From Porites lobata (taxonomy: Eukaryota; Cnidaria; Anthozoa; Scleractinia; Poritidae): a stretch of DNA of 64,000 nucleotides. The notes beneath the pieces were generated by a model, which was given only the letters and a program-made list of their open reading frames with translations, was not told the origin of the DNA and made no database searches. Of this stretch, positions 10,976 to 22,061 are shown piece after piece. The DNA is taken from assembly GCA_942486035.1 (NCBI GenBank), contig CALNXK010000080.1:1930001-1994000 (forward strand), read 5' to 3'. Both the position numbers and the translations under genes were made by a program. How positions within the stretch are numbered: position 1 is the stretch's first letter; each line of letters begins with the position of its first letter.

Positions 10976-11089
10976 GCAGAAAGGGAAAGGAATGGTGGTA
11001 AACCAAGTTTAGATTTAAAGTGGAAAGGCAACAACAACATCATCATGGTGGAGAATGCAACAAGGTCCTGTTATTGTGGTACAAAAAAG
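10976..11089 (+). other. Candidate internal exon, unidentified
   Basis: A strong 3' splice-like signal (CTTCTTTTTTTTTCAG) precedes a 114-nt open stretch reading AERERNGGKPSLDLKWKG and ending CYCGTKK before GTATAG. The length is a multiple of three (phase 0 to 0). The domain is not recognised, I see no partner exons nearby, and the donor is weak. Chance is a real alternative. Confidence 0.2.
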
Positions 11090-11279
11090 GTATAGCTCTT
11101 GGTATATGGAATGAACTAGAGGACAGCATTGGGAACAATAACGAAATAAGTGCTAGATTCAACATTGAGCTCCTGGCAGCTGGTATGGAAAATGGCCTGC
11201 ATAGAAGCTAGACTTCGAGGTTAGTAACATCAACCAAACAATAACTAGACTGAACTACATTCATGACCCAACTCAACGT

Positions 11280-12165
11280 CAAGCATCTGTGATATAACTT
11301 AACTTTATTAATACATATCACACACTGGACGAAAAAATACACAAGAGCAGCCAAAGCCGGGGGCTTAAATGGCCTAAGGTCAGCAAAAAAAGACGTGAAG
11401 AATTTACAGGAATAGAAGAAGGCTTTAACTAAAATAATTACAATACAATTAAATCAAGAAAGAAAAGGTCAGTCAGAAAAAACTTACAACTGAAATACAA
11501 TACTTGGCAACTAATTTCAAATATATAAACAACTAATAATTCCTATAAACCACAGAAACAAATACAAACAAATACACCTAGTATAGTCTCATAAGGTGTA
11601 CAGATTATGCGTAGGCTAATTAACCCTTTAAGCCCCAATATCCACAAACAAATTCTCCAAACTGATCTCTATACATTTCCTTACAGAATTAGTAGGGAAA
11701 AATTGATAAAAGATCAGAGACTTTTCTCTTTGTGATCATTTGATTATTTCTCATAGATATTGCACTTGACAACCTATGAATATTGTTAGGAGAAAATTGA
11801 TGTTGGTCACTATTAGGATTTAAAGGGTTAACTACTCAGAAAAATACAGTCTTAAGTTTTTTTTAAAGTTACTTACTTTGAGATTATTGCGCACAGTTAA
11901 TGGAATATCATTCCAATAATACGAGCTTGCCAAGTGATAGCAAATTGATACTTATGACAGGTTTTTTTATGATAGAAAACTGTGCATGGAAAGGCAAGGT
12001 GATGGATAGCATCAAGCTGTTGGTATCTGTTATGGCATGGTTTGGTATATGGCTCGTTATATTTGCTGGGGAGACTGGTTAGGACTTGTTCATATGGCTG
12101 CATTATGGTTTGGTAAGGTATGCTATGACTGTTTAACATCAAGCTCATATTATGGTTTCTAAGAC
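11280..12165 (-). mobile_element. LINE 3' end on the minus strand, split by a MITE
   Basis: On the minus strand, 11833-11925 reads YYWNDIPLTVRNN then SNFKKNLRLYFSE and stop. This is the WN-x-(L/I)P and FKK-x-L-x-x-Y pattern found at LINE ORF2 C-termini. The sequence upstream in minus sense is degraded. The 3' UTR would extend to about 11280 (TTTATTAA near 11303-11310). A piggyBac-like MITE sits directly after the stop codon. Confidence 0.5.
11620..11831. mobile_element. piggyBac-like MITE, TTAA-flanked
   Basis: The element is bounded by TTAA on both sides, with ends TTAACCCTTTAAG and TTTAAAGGGTTAA. TTAA targets and CCC/GGG ends are characteristic of piggyBac transposons. It is 212 bp with no coding capacity. 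A second copy of equal length lies at 62197-62408 and shares the inner words CAAATTCTCCA and TGTTAGGAGAAAATTGA. Confidence 0.75.
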
Positions 12166-13824
12166 ATCATCAATCGTAATATTTGTGATGATTACTTTTA
12201 AAATAATTTACAAAACTATTATTAAGAAGTGGGAAATTGTTCTTGCTCCATAAAAGGGGTGGTGAATAGGTACCCAGGAAATTTTTGGCGGAAACTTTCA
12301 TCATCAGTCTCATTTTTTGAGTTTCCTTTTGAGTCTTCGATTTTTTGTCTTAACAGAGATTTTTAGAAGTTTTATTTTTTAGCCTGAGCGTCCAGGCAAG
12401 GCTCTGATTTAAGCATTTCACCATCCCTCATAAAATAGTAGGTAGCACTAATGGAAAGGAAATTGGTTTCCATTATATAATAATATATCATAGATGACCA
12501 AAACTGCAAATTTTTGACCCTGCCCGGGAGGTCTGAATGCGGGGTACAGCTGGCCTGGGGTTTTCCTCCTAGGAGCAAGTGGACGTACGGGGAGGTTTTT
12601 CACCCAGCTGTTGTTCCACAACCCCCATTCACTAAACTTTTTTTCACACAAGGCTAGCAGCTTAACCATTTTATATCACATTTTTTTTATTACTATTAAG
12701 CAATCATTTAATTGCCCAATTGTTGCTCATGACTGAAAAACGTTGTTCCTCAGTAGAGTCTTAGAGATCATAATCTGTAAGGTGTTGAAAAACATCTTAT
12801 AGGGCACATCAGGAGATTTAGGAACCAGATGAATATTTATTCTTCAAAACATCTTTAAAATTTATATACATAAATAGGCACATCATTTCAGTCATGCAAC
12901 AAATTGAAAGTATTTATTGATTGTCTTAAAGTAATAATAGGTTATAACAATTCCAGTGTGTGTGCCACCATTGTACAAACAAAGCCATTACAAAATGTCA
13001 ATTATCTGCATCTACATACATTAGGTCGGTGAAAATCGCAAAGACGTCACACTAACCGGTATCGGCATTTTTGACCATTTCACTGGATAGCTCACTAGGA
13101 GTGTAAAGTTTTGCTCTTAAATATTGGCAAATTATTCCTAGATGCTTGTTTGTACAGCCTCTTAATAAGGTTTTTAAGCTTCTGTCAACAAGATTCCATT
13201 GAGCAGTAAATTATTTTTGAAACTTGTTTATCAGGTTGATATAAAAATAATATTATCTCTCAGTTGCACATTAATAGAGACCACCTTCCAAAATATCTCT
13301 CAGCTGACTTTCAGCCATCCGAAAAAATAGGGGACCATGAATGGTCTAAAGTTTTACCTTTTGCTCCAAATTCACTTTGAGTCAACAATCTGATGAAGTG
13401 TAAGGAACATTTAGCTCGCATTTCAGCACAATTATTTTCTTTCGCAGACTCCGGAAAATTCTCTTTTGGGTTTGCAACTCGATTAGATGCCTGGAATTCA
13501 GACTACTATTGTAGCTATAGTTGCCATCATAGATAGGGATGAATATAAGGATTTCTTACCCCAGGGTACAGAGTGTAATTCATGATCAGCTGGTTATTGG
13601 CAACCATCAGTGCAAACAAATTTCGCCAACAATATTTTGAGCAGTAAATAAGTGGGTTCACTTGTAGAGGCTTCTGGTTGCCGGTTTCTATGGTTACCTT
13701 CTCACTTCACTCCCAGCAGTTCCTAAGCTCATCTGTTAGTATCTGTCAATTCAGGTGATGGCTGCCAAAGCATAAGTAGCTTGGACCAAATATTATGTTT
13801 TCTCAGATATATTTCCTTCCTCTA
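12166..13824. other. No gene recognised; scattered AT-rich sequence
   Basis: No domain-bearing frame, RNA gene or array is seen. The one structure noted is the 20-mer AACAAGATTCCATTGAGCAG at 13189-13208, which is the exact reverse complement of 14399-14418. It may mark ends of an old inverted-repeat element. Confidence 0.4.
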
Positions 13825-14110
13825 GAAATTTCAAGGGCTGGGGGTACTCCCTTAAGGCTACAAATGATAGCCCTATGCGACACCATAGTATGCTTTCTGA
13901 GCCTTTTAGGTATTAGTAAAATTGGGTGTATTTATTATAGAATTGATTCTACAACAATAATTAAACAAAAATTTGGGTCTGAAATAGCATAAGTATTTTT
14001 CCTTCTGTAACTAGGGTCTGAAATTGATTATGTTAGTTACCATTTTTCACCTTGACGAAGAACACCGTAATTCAGGTCTGAAATAAGGTAGCTGGCCAGG
14101 AAAGTCAAAA
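13825..14110. repeat. Dispersed repeat containing GGGGGTACTCCC
   Basis: It begins GGCTGGGGGTACTCCCTTA and contains three spaced copies of GGGTCTGAAAT/AGGTCTGAAAT. The same start occurs in 53133-53155 (CCCCCGGCGGTACTCCCTTA), where it is cut by a LINE end. It is probably a mobile-element remnant; class not determined. Confidence 0.45.
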
Positions 14111-16117
14111 TTCCTCACACTGAAATTGGGCAAGGGTTTCCATGACACACGCTGGATGCATTCATGTCTGGGTTTTTTTAAAAATTGAAGTCACCAGATT
14201 TTAGCATGAATTTAATTTATTTTTTGTGATAGATGACTGGTCAGTTTAATTGGCCAACAATTTAGGGGAAATAATTTTATTTACCGGTCTGTGTTATTAA
14301 AAACAATAACTTGCCCATTTTCAGCAGCAACTAGAGTAATTAACATAATTTCTCTAATTCTAATTAATCCTGTAGCTGCTGAACCTATTTTTTTCTATCT
14401 GCTCAATGGAATCTTGTTTAACTCTACTAGGCATAATTAGTTGGGAACAGATAGCTTGATTATTAATTTATTCATTATTAGAAATTATTACTAGATATTG
14501 TAATGAAAATCAACACCTTGCTGTCAAGATCTTAAAGGGGGTCACAGGCATTACCTGTCTTCCACATCTCCCATTAACTTAATTAGACAAGTAATCTGGG
14601 AAAAATACCATTTTTAGACATCTTGATCTTCCTAGCAGGGTGTTGTTACTGATTTATAAGCAAAGGAAGCAACTAAAAAGTAGACATAATAATAATTCAT
14701 AAAATAAGTGTTCAACCGTTTTAAGCTCAAAGGTAACAAAAATGTTTTGAGGGTTAGTCACAAATTTATTTTGAAAAACAAATCAGCTAGCTACAGTATT
14801 TATAGTTTATCTTATTTTGAAAAACAAATTAATGCAGTGTATAAATTTATCTGGGGGATGAAATCAGGAAAGGATATTATTTTTTCTCATCTTAAAATGT
14901 GACCACTTTTCTCTCGGGTGGGATTTGATTGGTAATAATGCTTCCTTTGCTTACAATAATCAGTCAACCATTTGCAGAATGGCACCACATGACTGCAACT
15001 ATCAACCAGAATCCTTTAGTTTTTCAAGGGTCAGTTTAGGCTATTGTTGTTTTAACCATGCTGGGATTACTGCATTTAAATAAGCTAACTTAAGGGAAAG
15101 TAATAAGAATTCTGGGAGTATTGTAGTCAAGGTAAGCCATAGTGAAAATGGCCAATAGGATTTCATATTATTTCCTAACATACAGCAAGCTCATTAGCAC
15201 ACTCAAGACCTTGAAGTAAGTTCCAATTTGCTTAAATTAAGCCACAAGCAGCAAAAATTGTTCATAGGCATTCATAGTTGAATCATATTCATTTGAATAC
15301 ATATGTCCATCAACTTTTTCAACAGACAAACCAAAGTTTTGATTTTTCCTGCAAACAATGAGGCACTTTCAAAGAGGCGAAAAACAACTACAAAACAAAC
15401 CAAAGAGCGCAATTTATTTACCTATAACTAATGGAGTCATAGATTTACCCTGTTAGGTTAATACAAACCACTGCCTCCCATCTCAGAATAATTATTTTTC
15501 AGGTTATATATATATTTTTTAGCTGTTTAAGGTGATCACTAGTCTACATGGTATCTCAAACTTGCATTTTTAGTCTACATCTAGAAAGGAAAGTTAGGTC
15601 TTTTAATGTCACTTCTTGCTCAGATGTGCATTAGCGCAATGCCTTTTAAAAATTTAAGAATTAAGCTTTCAACACATTCAAGGTTTCCAGACTATTGATC
15701 ACCATCACAACATTCTGTTAAACTCTCTGTAGGTATAATGTGTATGTCTTCATTTTTTGGTGTTACAAAGTTCCTGCGTTCTGAAACAGGTTAGGGATTT
15801 AAACAAAATCATTTTTGTACCTATTTTTTTTTCTCTATAGGAGCTGTGTAGGTTAGAATTTCGTTCGTTGCGGGTAGTGATCTGCTATTATAGAACTAGT
15901 AACAGATAAGAGTTATTAGTAATAGTTTAATTCTTTACATCCTTTTTCTTCCGGGAGCTGTGTTGTAACACCAAGGATACAAGGCAATTATATTTAATAA
16001 GTGCTAATGGGCTTGCATTTACCACTTAAAGTGTTAGGTACTTATTTAATTTCAGAGTCAGGTGGCACACGCACAAGATTAGGAGCCCATCACTTGGGAA
16101 AGGTCATGTTAAAATCT
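14111..16117. other. No gene recognised
   Basis: AT-rich sequence with short frames only. There is an imperfect hairpin at 14321-14385 (TTCAGCAGCAACTAGAG against TGTAGCTGCTGAA). Nothing else can be supported. Confidence 0.4.
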
Positions 16118-16375
16118 AGCCAACCTCGTCCCTGCTGGGCTGTGGAAGCTCTGCCTCTGAGAAGGTGTGAATTCTGATGTCCTCTGAGATATTCCAACTG
16201 AGAAATCCTGGGAAACTTTATCTGATCCTGTAATTCATGCTGAGGGCAGTTGGACACTTGGAAGATTTGGCCGTTTGTTCCCAAGTGGGGAGGACAGCGT
16301 GAAGGAAGGTGAGAGTTTGCTTCTCATGTTCTTAGGGATTCATTCATTTTGGTACAATACCACGCCTTTTTCCGG
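16118..16375 (+). repeat. Inverted repeat partner 1 (~260 bp)
   Basis: This matches 18372-18636 on the opposite strand over about 260 bp, for example TTGGCCGTTTGTTCCCAAGT and GGGCAGTTGGACACTT. In one frame both copies stay open over about 50 codons and share SWTL, FGRL, PSGE and ESLLLM. Upstream, this copy has an in-frame stop. It may be a mobile-element remnant or an old gene fragment. Confidence 0.55.
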
Positions 16376-16770
16376 AAAAATGATAAATAACCATTTCGAT
16401 CAAGAAAGTTGCTTGTCTGCAAACAGTATGTCTGGGAATGTTTCACTGTTGAGGATGAAAAACGGGGGTGCAAGAACGTGCTCCCCGGCTCACGTAGTAG
16501 GTGTGTCGACGGATGATTCGAGGGCAGAGAACTGAGCACTGAATGGCATTGGTCTGGCTTGGGTGGATTTTCACAAATGACATCAAATTGAGCTGATAGT
16601 CACTAAGAATCTCTCTAATGGGGGGCAACTGGTTAAGGATTTCTCTTCTAAACCTAAAGCTTTTCATTTCCTAACAATATTTATAGCTCTCCAAAATATT
16701 GCACAAAAACAAAAATAGCATATAAATCATTCCCATAATTGCCAAATTTTGTACTGATATTTTTTGAGTA

Positions 16771-16937
16771 GCTGAAAATAACTAAAATCGTAAAACGAAA
16801 CAACGCTCATAAATAGGTCCAAATTTATTTCATTTCCATCTTTTTCATAACTGATTAGCTGAAAATTTAACTAAAACCGTAAAAACAAAACAACGCTCCT
16901 AAATAGGTCCAAATTTTATTTCATTTTCATCTTTTTC
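16771..16937 (+). repeat. Two-copy direct repeat (~85 bp)
   Basis: 'agctgaaaataactaaaatc ... ataggtccaaat ... catctttttc' occurs twice, at 16771-16847 and 16858-16937, with small changes. Confidence 0.75.
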
Positions 16938-18371
16938 CTGCGTCAGATTATAACAAATTTATCAAACTAAGTTTAGGTTACATCAACGTCTGGTTTTTTT
17001 ACCTATTGTTTTTTGGTCAACTGAAAACAATAGGCAAACAAACATTGCTGTTGATGTTAGGCTAATAATATCAGCTTTAGATACTAAACCATTTTCGAAA
17101 TAAGGAAATACTTGATTAATCAGACAGCTGTGGTAATCTGCTCTAGATCTTTATTTTTAAAAAGGGCATAGAATAGATTTCCTTGGGCTGTGTGAAAAAT
17201 CAGGTTAACTTGACCTAAATTTCGGATAGCCTTATGTAAACAGCTAGAATAATCATTTTTGCTAAGTCTTAACTTTTCACGCTGTAGGGTTCCTTCTCGG
17301 TGGTGACTTCAATTGATGCTTCAAATTAGGGTTTTGGATATAGGTCTGGAACCATATACTTAAGATCATTTTGTTAGATTAAAAATTATATATTTGGCTA
17401 GTTCCAGTCATTTATCGGAATCCCGATTTGAAGTATCCATTCCAGTCACGACCGTATTTCCACGCTATCTGGGCTATTGTCACGATCGTCACGCAGTGCT
17501 GGTACAGTCGGCTAACGTGACCATCGTGACTAAAGCTTCGAATCTCGTGGGAACTTAAAGATAGAACAATTTAAATAATTATTATGCAGAAAAACAAAGA
17601 TTTAAAGACTTGCTATCAAAGCCAAATTTTTTTTAGCAACTGAAACATTAAATTTACTAGCATCACATTTCTTTCGCACTAATTTCTTAAGGTAGAAATA
17701 AACCTTTATTTCAATGCTAGAATTAGTCGAATTATTTCTACGGAAAGCAAAACAAGCAAAATTTTAAATCATCTGCAAGATCGCTTTCATCCCTTTAGTT
17801 TGGCGAAATTTGACGGCGAACCTACGAGGCACTTATTTAAACGAATTCAACATTAGATTATAAGGGCAACCAATTTTAAGATATAAAACGAAATATTTAA
17901 AGCATAATTTACGCGGCACTGTAGCAGTACTGCGTAAATTTTGCTTCTTAATCTTTCGCTTTATGACTTTCAGATAATTTCGACTCTTAAGAATAACAGC
18001 AATTATAAACGACGCGTAAACAATCCGCGTAATTTTCACTTCCAAATTTTCTTTAGCGTAGGTCTAAACACTAAATACTAAACAATAACTAGGACGAGAG
18101 AAATCCAATATCAGTAGCTTCGCAAAGGAGAGATTATTTTTGTGCTCTTTGGTGAAGTTTGTGGAATGAAGGTCGGTCAGACCAGCGCGATTCTTTGTTC
18201 AGTTTTCTGGGCATCGATGACGGAGACCCACTGAAGACTGAGTTTCACTGTCTTGCGCCCTCTTTTTTCTTGTCCACGACTCTGGATATTTTTCACGATA
18301 TATTGACTTTGAAGACACGCACTTTCAAACCAAAATCATAGTTTTCACTACAAATTGTTTTGGCTTATTTT
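16938..18371. other. No gene recognised
   Basis: AT-rich. The longest minus-strand frame (17833-18045) shows no domain, and no splice-bounded stretch could be supported. Confidence 0.35.
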
Positions 18372-18636
18372 AATTCCAAATTAATGTGGTGTGGTATTGT
18401 GACAAAGTTGAGTGATACCCTGAGGGCATGAGGAGCAAACTCTCACTTTTCTTCACGCTGCCCTCCCCACTTGGGGACAAACGGCCAAATTTTCTAAGTG
18501 TCCAACTGCCCCCAGCTTGAATGAACGGATCAGATAAAACAGACCAGGATTTTAAAGTTGGAATATCAAATGAGGACAGAAGAATGAACACCGACTCGGA
18601 GCGGAGTGGAAGCAGTCCGGCAGGGACGGGGGAGGC
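18372..18636 (-). repeat. Inverted repeat partner 2 (~265 bp)
   Basis: Minus-strand match to 16118-16375. The minus frame is open over 73 codons (18370-18591) and contains SWSVLSDPFIQAGGSWTL and FGRLSPSGEGS. Differences from the partner are largely amino-acid changing, which argues against a constrained protein. Confidence 0.55.
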
Positions 18637-18715
18637 TAGATTACTTTTTTTTTGTATTTTTTTTATTGTAAATACATGGACAACAGAGACAAGCTTTATT
18701 CGTTCAATAAAATAC

Positions 18716-18775
18716 TGTTATCTTCAGTACCTGTGCTGTTTACTTTGTAATCCAACTACTTGAGTGAACCAGATA
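18716..18775 (+). repeat. Fragment related to the 25.8-kb exon and its downstream flank
   Basis: The words TTATCTTCAGTAC, TTTACTTTGTAATCCA and TTGAGTGAACCAGATAAA match, in order, the minus strand of 25770-25840. That interval covers the end of exon copy A and the following sequence. The splice donor is lost here by a short deletion. This shows that part of the exon-bearing segment is dispersed. Confidence 0.6.
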
Positions 18776-19169
18776 AACCTCCTTAAGGCTCAGACACAGT
18801 AAAAAATTACGCGCAGTAAAGACTGTTTTTTTACTAACGACATGAACACAAGCGTCAGTTTAGTAAAGACATCAACAACAAAAGCATAAGCACAACGTTA
18901 GAAAACCCACGCACTTATTATAACTCTTCTTCCGCGCTACGAATTCAACACAACATAAGCACCAGCAAGATAAACTAAAACAAAGTTTGTTTTGTTGTGC
19001 TCAGCTCGTCTTGTGTTAATCCTTTACGACGAGAAAGCAAGAATAAGTTCGCCTGTTCACCAATTCTTTGTGCTCATACCTTCAGTTTTGTATTTTAATA
19101 AACTTCAGTTGTTGATGAACTCACTAAACTTAAGCCTGTGATGCGCCGCTAGTAAAATCCAGCCTTAAA

Positions 19170-19287
19170 ATTACACTGTGTTTCCACCCCTAAAAACCTT
19201 GTCCGAAATTTCAAAAAGCAAAAATTAATACTGTGTTGTGATTTTCCATTATAACTCTTTATAGGAGTAGAAACACAGTGCAAAGTT
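19170..19287. repeat. Short inverted repeat
   Basis: CACTGTGTTTCCACCCCT (left) is mirrored by AGGAGTAGAAACACAGTG (right) around a ~70-bp centre. It resembles a small MITE or hairpin; there is no coding content. Confidence 0.5.
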
Positions 19288-19424
19288 ACTGCGCGACATG
19301 TTTCACTGTTTTGTCCAAGCCTAATAATAAGCCAAGTTCTGCTTTACATACTATAAAGCTTTAAGCAATCAAGAAAGCGATGGCAGCAAGATCGGCACTT
19401 GAAAAAATAATTAGCAGTTATGCG

Positions 19425-19840
19425 AACTTTCTGAGCGTTTTAACTGATTTACCTATTAATTTGAACTTTGTACGCGCGCGTTTTGAATTTGATATTTAAT
19501 GGCTAAATTCCGTCTCAAAACCTTGAATTTTTGATTATTACTTTTCTTGTTTTGCATACAAAAGCGAATAAATGTGCAAAAACAACGAAAGTGAGCGTGC
19601 TAGGAAAGCTAAGCCTTCTGTTATTGTTTTTAAAAATTTTCTCAGCATTTTAAGTTTACCAATTAATTTAAACTTTGTACGCGCGCGTTTTGAATTTGAT
19701 CTTTCACGGCTAAATGTTTGTGTTTCGTCTCAAAACCTTCAACTTTGATCGTTACTTTTCTTGTTGTTTTGCGTACAAATACCAATAAATGTACAAAAGA
19801 ATTAAAGCGAGCGTGCATGTGAAGCCTTCTGTTAAGTGCC
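19425..19840 (+). repeat. Two-copy tandem repeat (~205 bp)
   Basis: The block containing AACTTTGTACGCGCGCGTTT, CGTCTCAAAACCTT and AAGCCTTCTGTTA occurs twice in direct order (about 19425-19625 and 19630-19840), with moderate divergence. Confidence 0.75.
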
Positions 19841-19916
19841 ATTGTTGCTGCGTCGTCATTGTGATTGCTTGAGCTCCAAAAGTTGGGAAAACATAAAAAA
19901 AATAAACTTCAGACTT

Positions 19917-20203
19917 CTTCTGTAAGCGGTTTGTTTCTCATTAAACGCCATCCCATAAAATACATGCACATAGAAAAAAACCTAACAAAAAAAACTTTAC
20001 TATTTCCTTCATCGGATGTCAAACGTGCGTATGATCTTCTTCGCGGTCGTTCTTTGGCTTCACGAATTTGCGTGACGAGCCTAAATAACGGCCGAAAAAA
20101 GACTCCGAGTTTGATACGAGTTGATGTTAATCAGAATTTCAATTTAGACATGTATTTATGGATTGCATTGTTATTGTAAAACAAACCGCTTATCTGAAGG
20201 CCT
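19917..20203. mobile_element. MITE-like element with AAGCGGTTTGTTT ends
   Basis: CTTCTGTAAGCGGTTTGTTT at the left is mirrored by AAACAAACCGCTTATCTGAAG at the right, giving about 20 bp of imperfect terminal inverted repeat around ~250 bp. An open frame (19865-20179) runs through it but shows no known domain. Confidence 0.5.
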
Positions 20204-22061
20204 TTAGGTTACTATGAACTTTAAGTCCCAAGTTTTAACATGCTATTTTCGTTACTAACTGCTGCGGATTTTCTTTACCATCAGTTCTGAGAATTTGTCA
20301 GTTGATCAAGACAAAGCCTCCCCACTCATCATAATTACGTTTATTTTCAACACCCTTCTGCTTGGTAATTTACTCAAAGAAGTAAAGAGAAATAACATGT
20401 TGATCACTCTGGAACTGAAAAAGACGAGTGCAAGTTTTCAAAATCTCCCCACTTTAATTTGCGTCCTCAGATTACTCAACGTTCCATGCACATTCTTGTT
20501 GGGAAATTGTAACACTGTCAAGCGCAAGTAACACTGCAGCAGAAATTTTGGCAACGTTCGTTTTAAATGTGGTTGTGTTTTAAAATTAATTTATATTTCA
20601 TTTCGATGGTTGTCAGAAATACAGCCACACCACTTTCATAGAGTCATGGTCAAAGCACTAACTGTTTTGTTCTAAGGTTTTAGATGACCACCGTTCAAAT
20701 TCGCAGTTAATCAAAATGTACAAATTGAAATTCCAGTTCAACCACGCCAAATGCAACTTTTTATCTACGGAAACTGTTTAGCGTGAAGATTTTCTGTTAA
20801 AAAAAAAAACAAAAAAGAACCGGACAAACACCAACACCCCAGCTTAAAGTGAAACTGAAAACTGAAATTGAATTTTAGAATTTTGAATTTTTCCTTTCGT
20901 TAACTGAAAAATAACCCTCAAGAATAGGAAGATTAGTTGCTGCAGTGATGAATGTTAGGTAAAGAAGCTCAAAAACAAGACAGCAGATTAATTTGATGAC
21001 TGCAGTTTTGCGTAAGAACAAACACTCCTCTTCCCCCACCCCCACGCCCCCATAAAACAAAGTCTACGGAAGGGCTGTTCAGTTTCATAGTGAAGATGCT
21101 GTACTGCAGAGTTCAGGCTGATGATTTGATTGGTTGTATAATTATTATAATGTTTGAAATAATTAACAGCCAGCAAGAAGCAGTGCATCATCAATATGAA
21201 ATGTAATCAGTCATTCCTCAGACTTTATTGCACGCTGGGACTGAAATCGCCTTTTTTCAGAGGAGTTGAGGATGAGCAAGAGAGATTTCAAAAACAATGC
21301 ACTCGACAAGCTCACAGAAAACAAGTCTATGAGTCAGCACAGATATGCAATCTACCAACTACACCATTTCAAAAAACAAACAAAAACAATGCAACTGTGA
21401 ATTGTCCAGACAAGCTGCGAGTTCAGTTCAATAGTCAGTCAGCATATTAAGTCACAATAAAAACCTAGAGGCAGTCACTCTCCCAGTACACAAGTCAGCA
21501 ACAACCTGATTTCTGTAATTGGTTTTAATATGGAAAATAGGGTTTTTAAATTAATTGATCACGAGATCAACATTCTGTAAACACATAAAAAACATCATTT
21601 TAGAATACTTATTTTGGAACAAACTCAAAGAACATATAAAAATTATGTAATTTGTATATTTTCAGCTGTATATCTCAGAAGAAGCGATTACAACGGCTCC
21701 CGAAAGTTAGAAGAATTTGTACTCAGTCAGCTGTGGGATGAATCAGTTAGGTGGCTGAACACAGTTTCTCTACAACTACTTTAGCCATTTTACTGGTCAT
21801 GAAGAGATAGGCAGCCGATAAGCCCTTTTATTAAAAATTGCAAGCACGTTAAGAAAAAGTAGAAAATGCCCAAACGTTGTCACTGGAAATTGATTCTGCT
21901 TTCACCGATCACTTTTGACATAAAGATTATTTACTGGACTATCTCAGCGCGCGGACAAGTGTTGAACATGAGTGTACTTAGGGAGAAATGTAAGAGCGCT
22001 TGTTTTCTTGACTATCATATAGGCAATGTAAACAAATCACAACATCAAAAATCCACAAGTT
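20204..22061. other. No gene recognised
   Basis: Short frames only. From about 21430 onward the word CAGTCA becomes frequent, leading into the satellite that follows. Confidence 0.35.
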
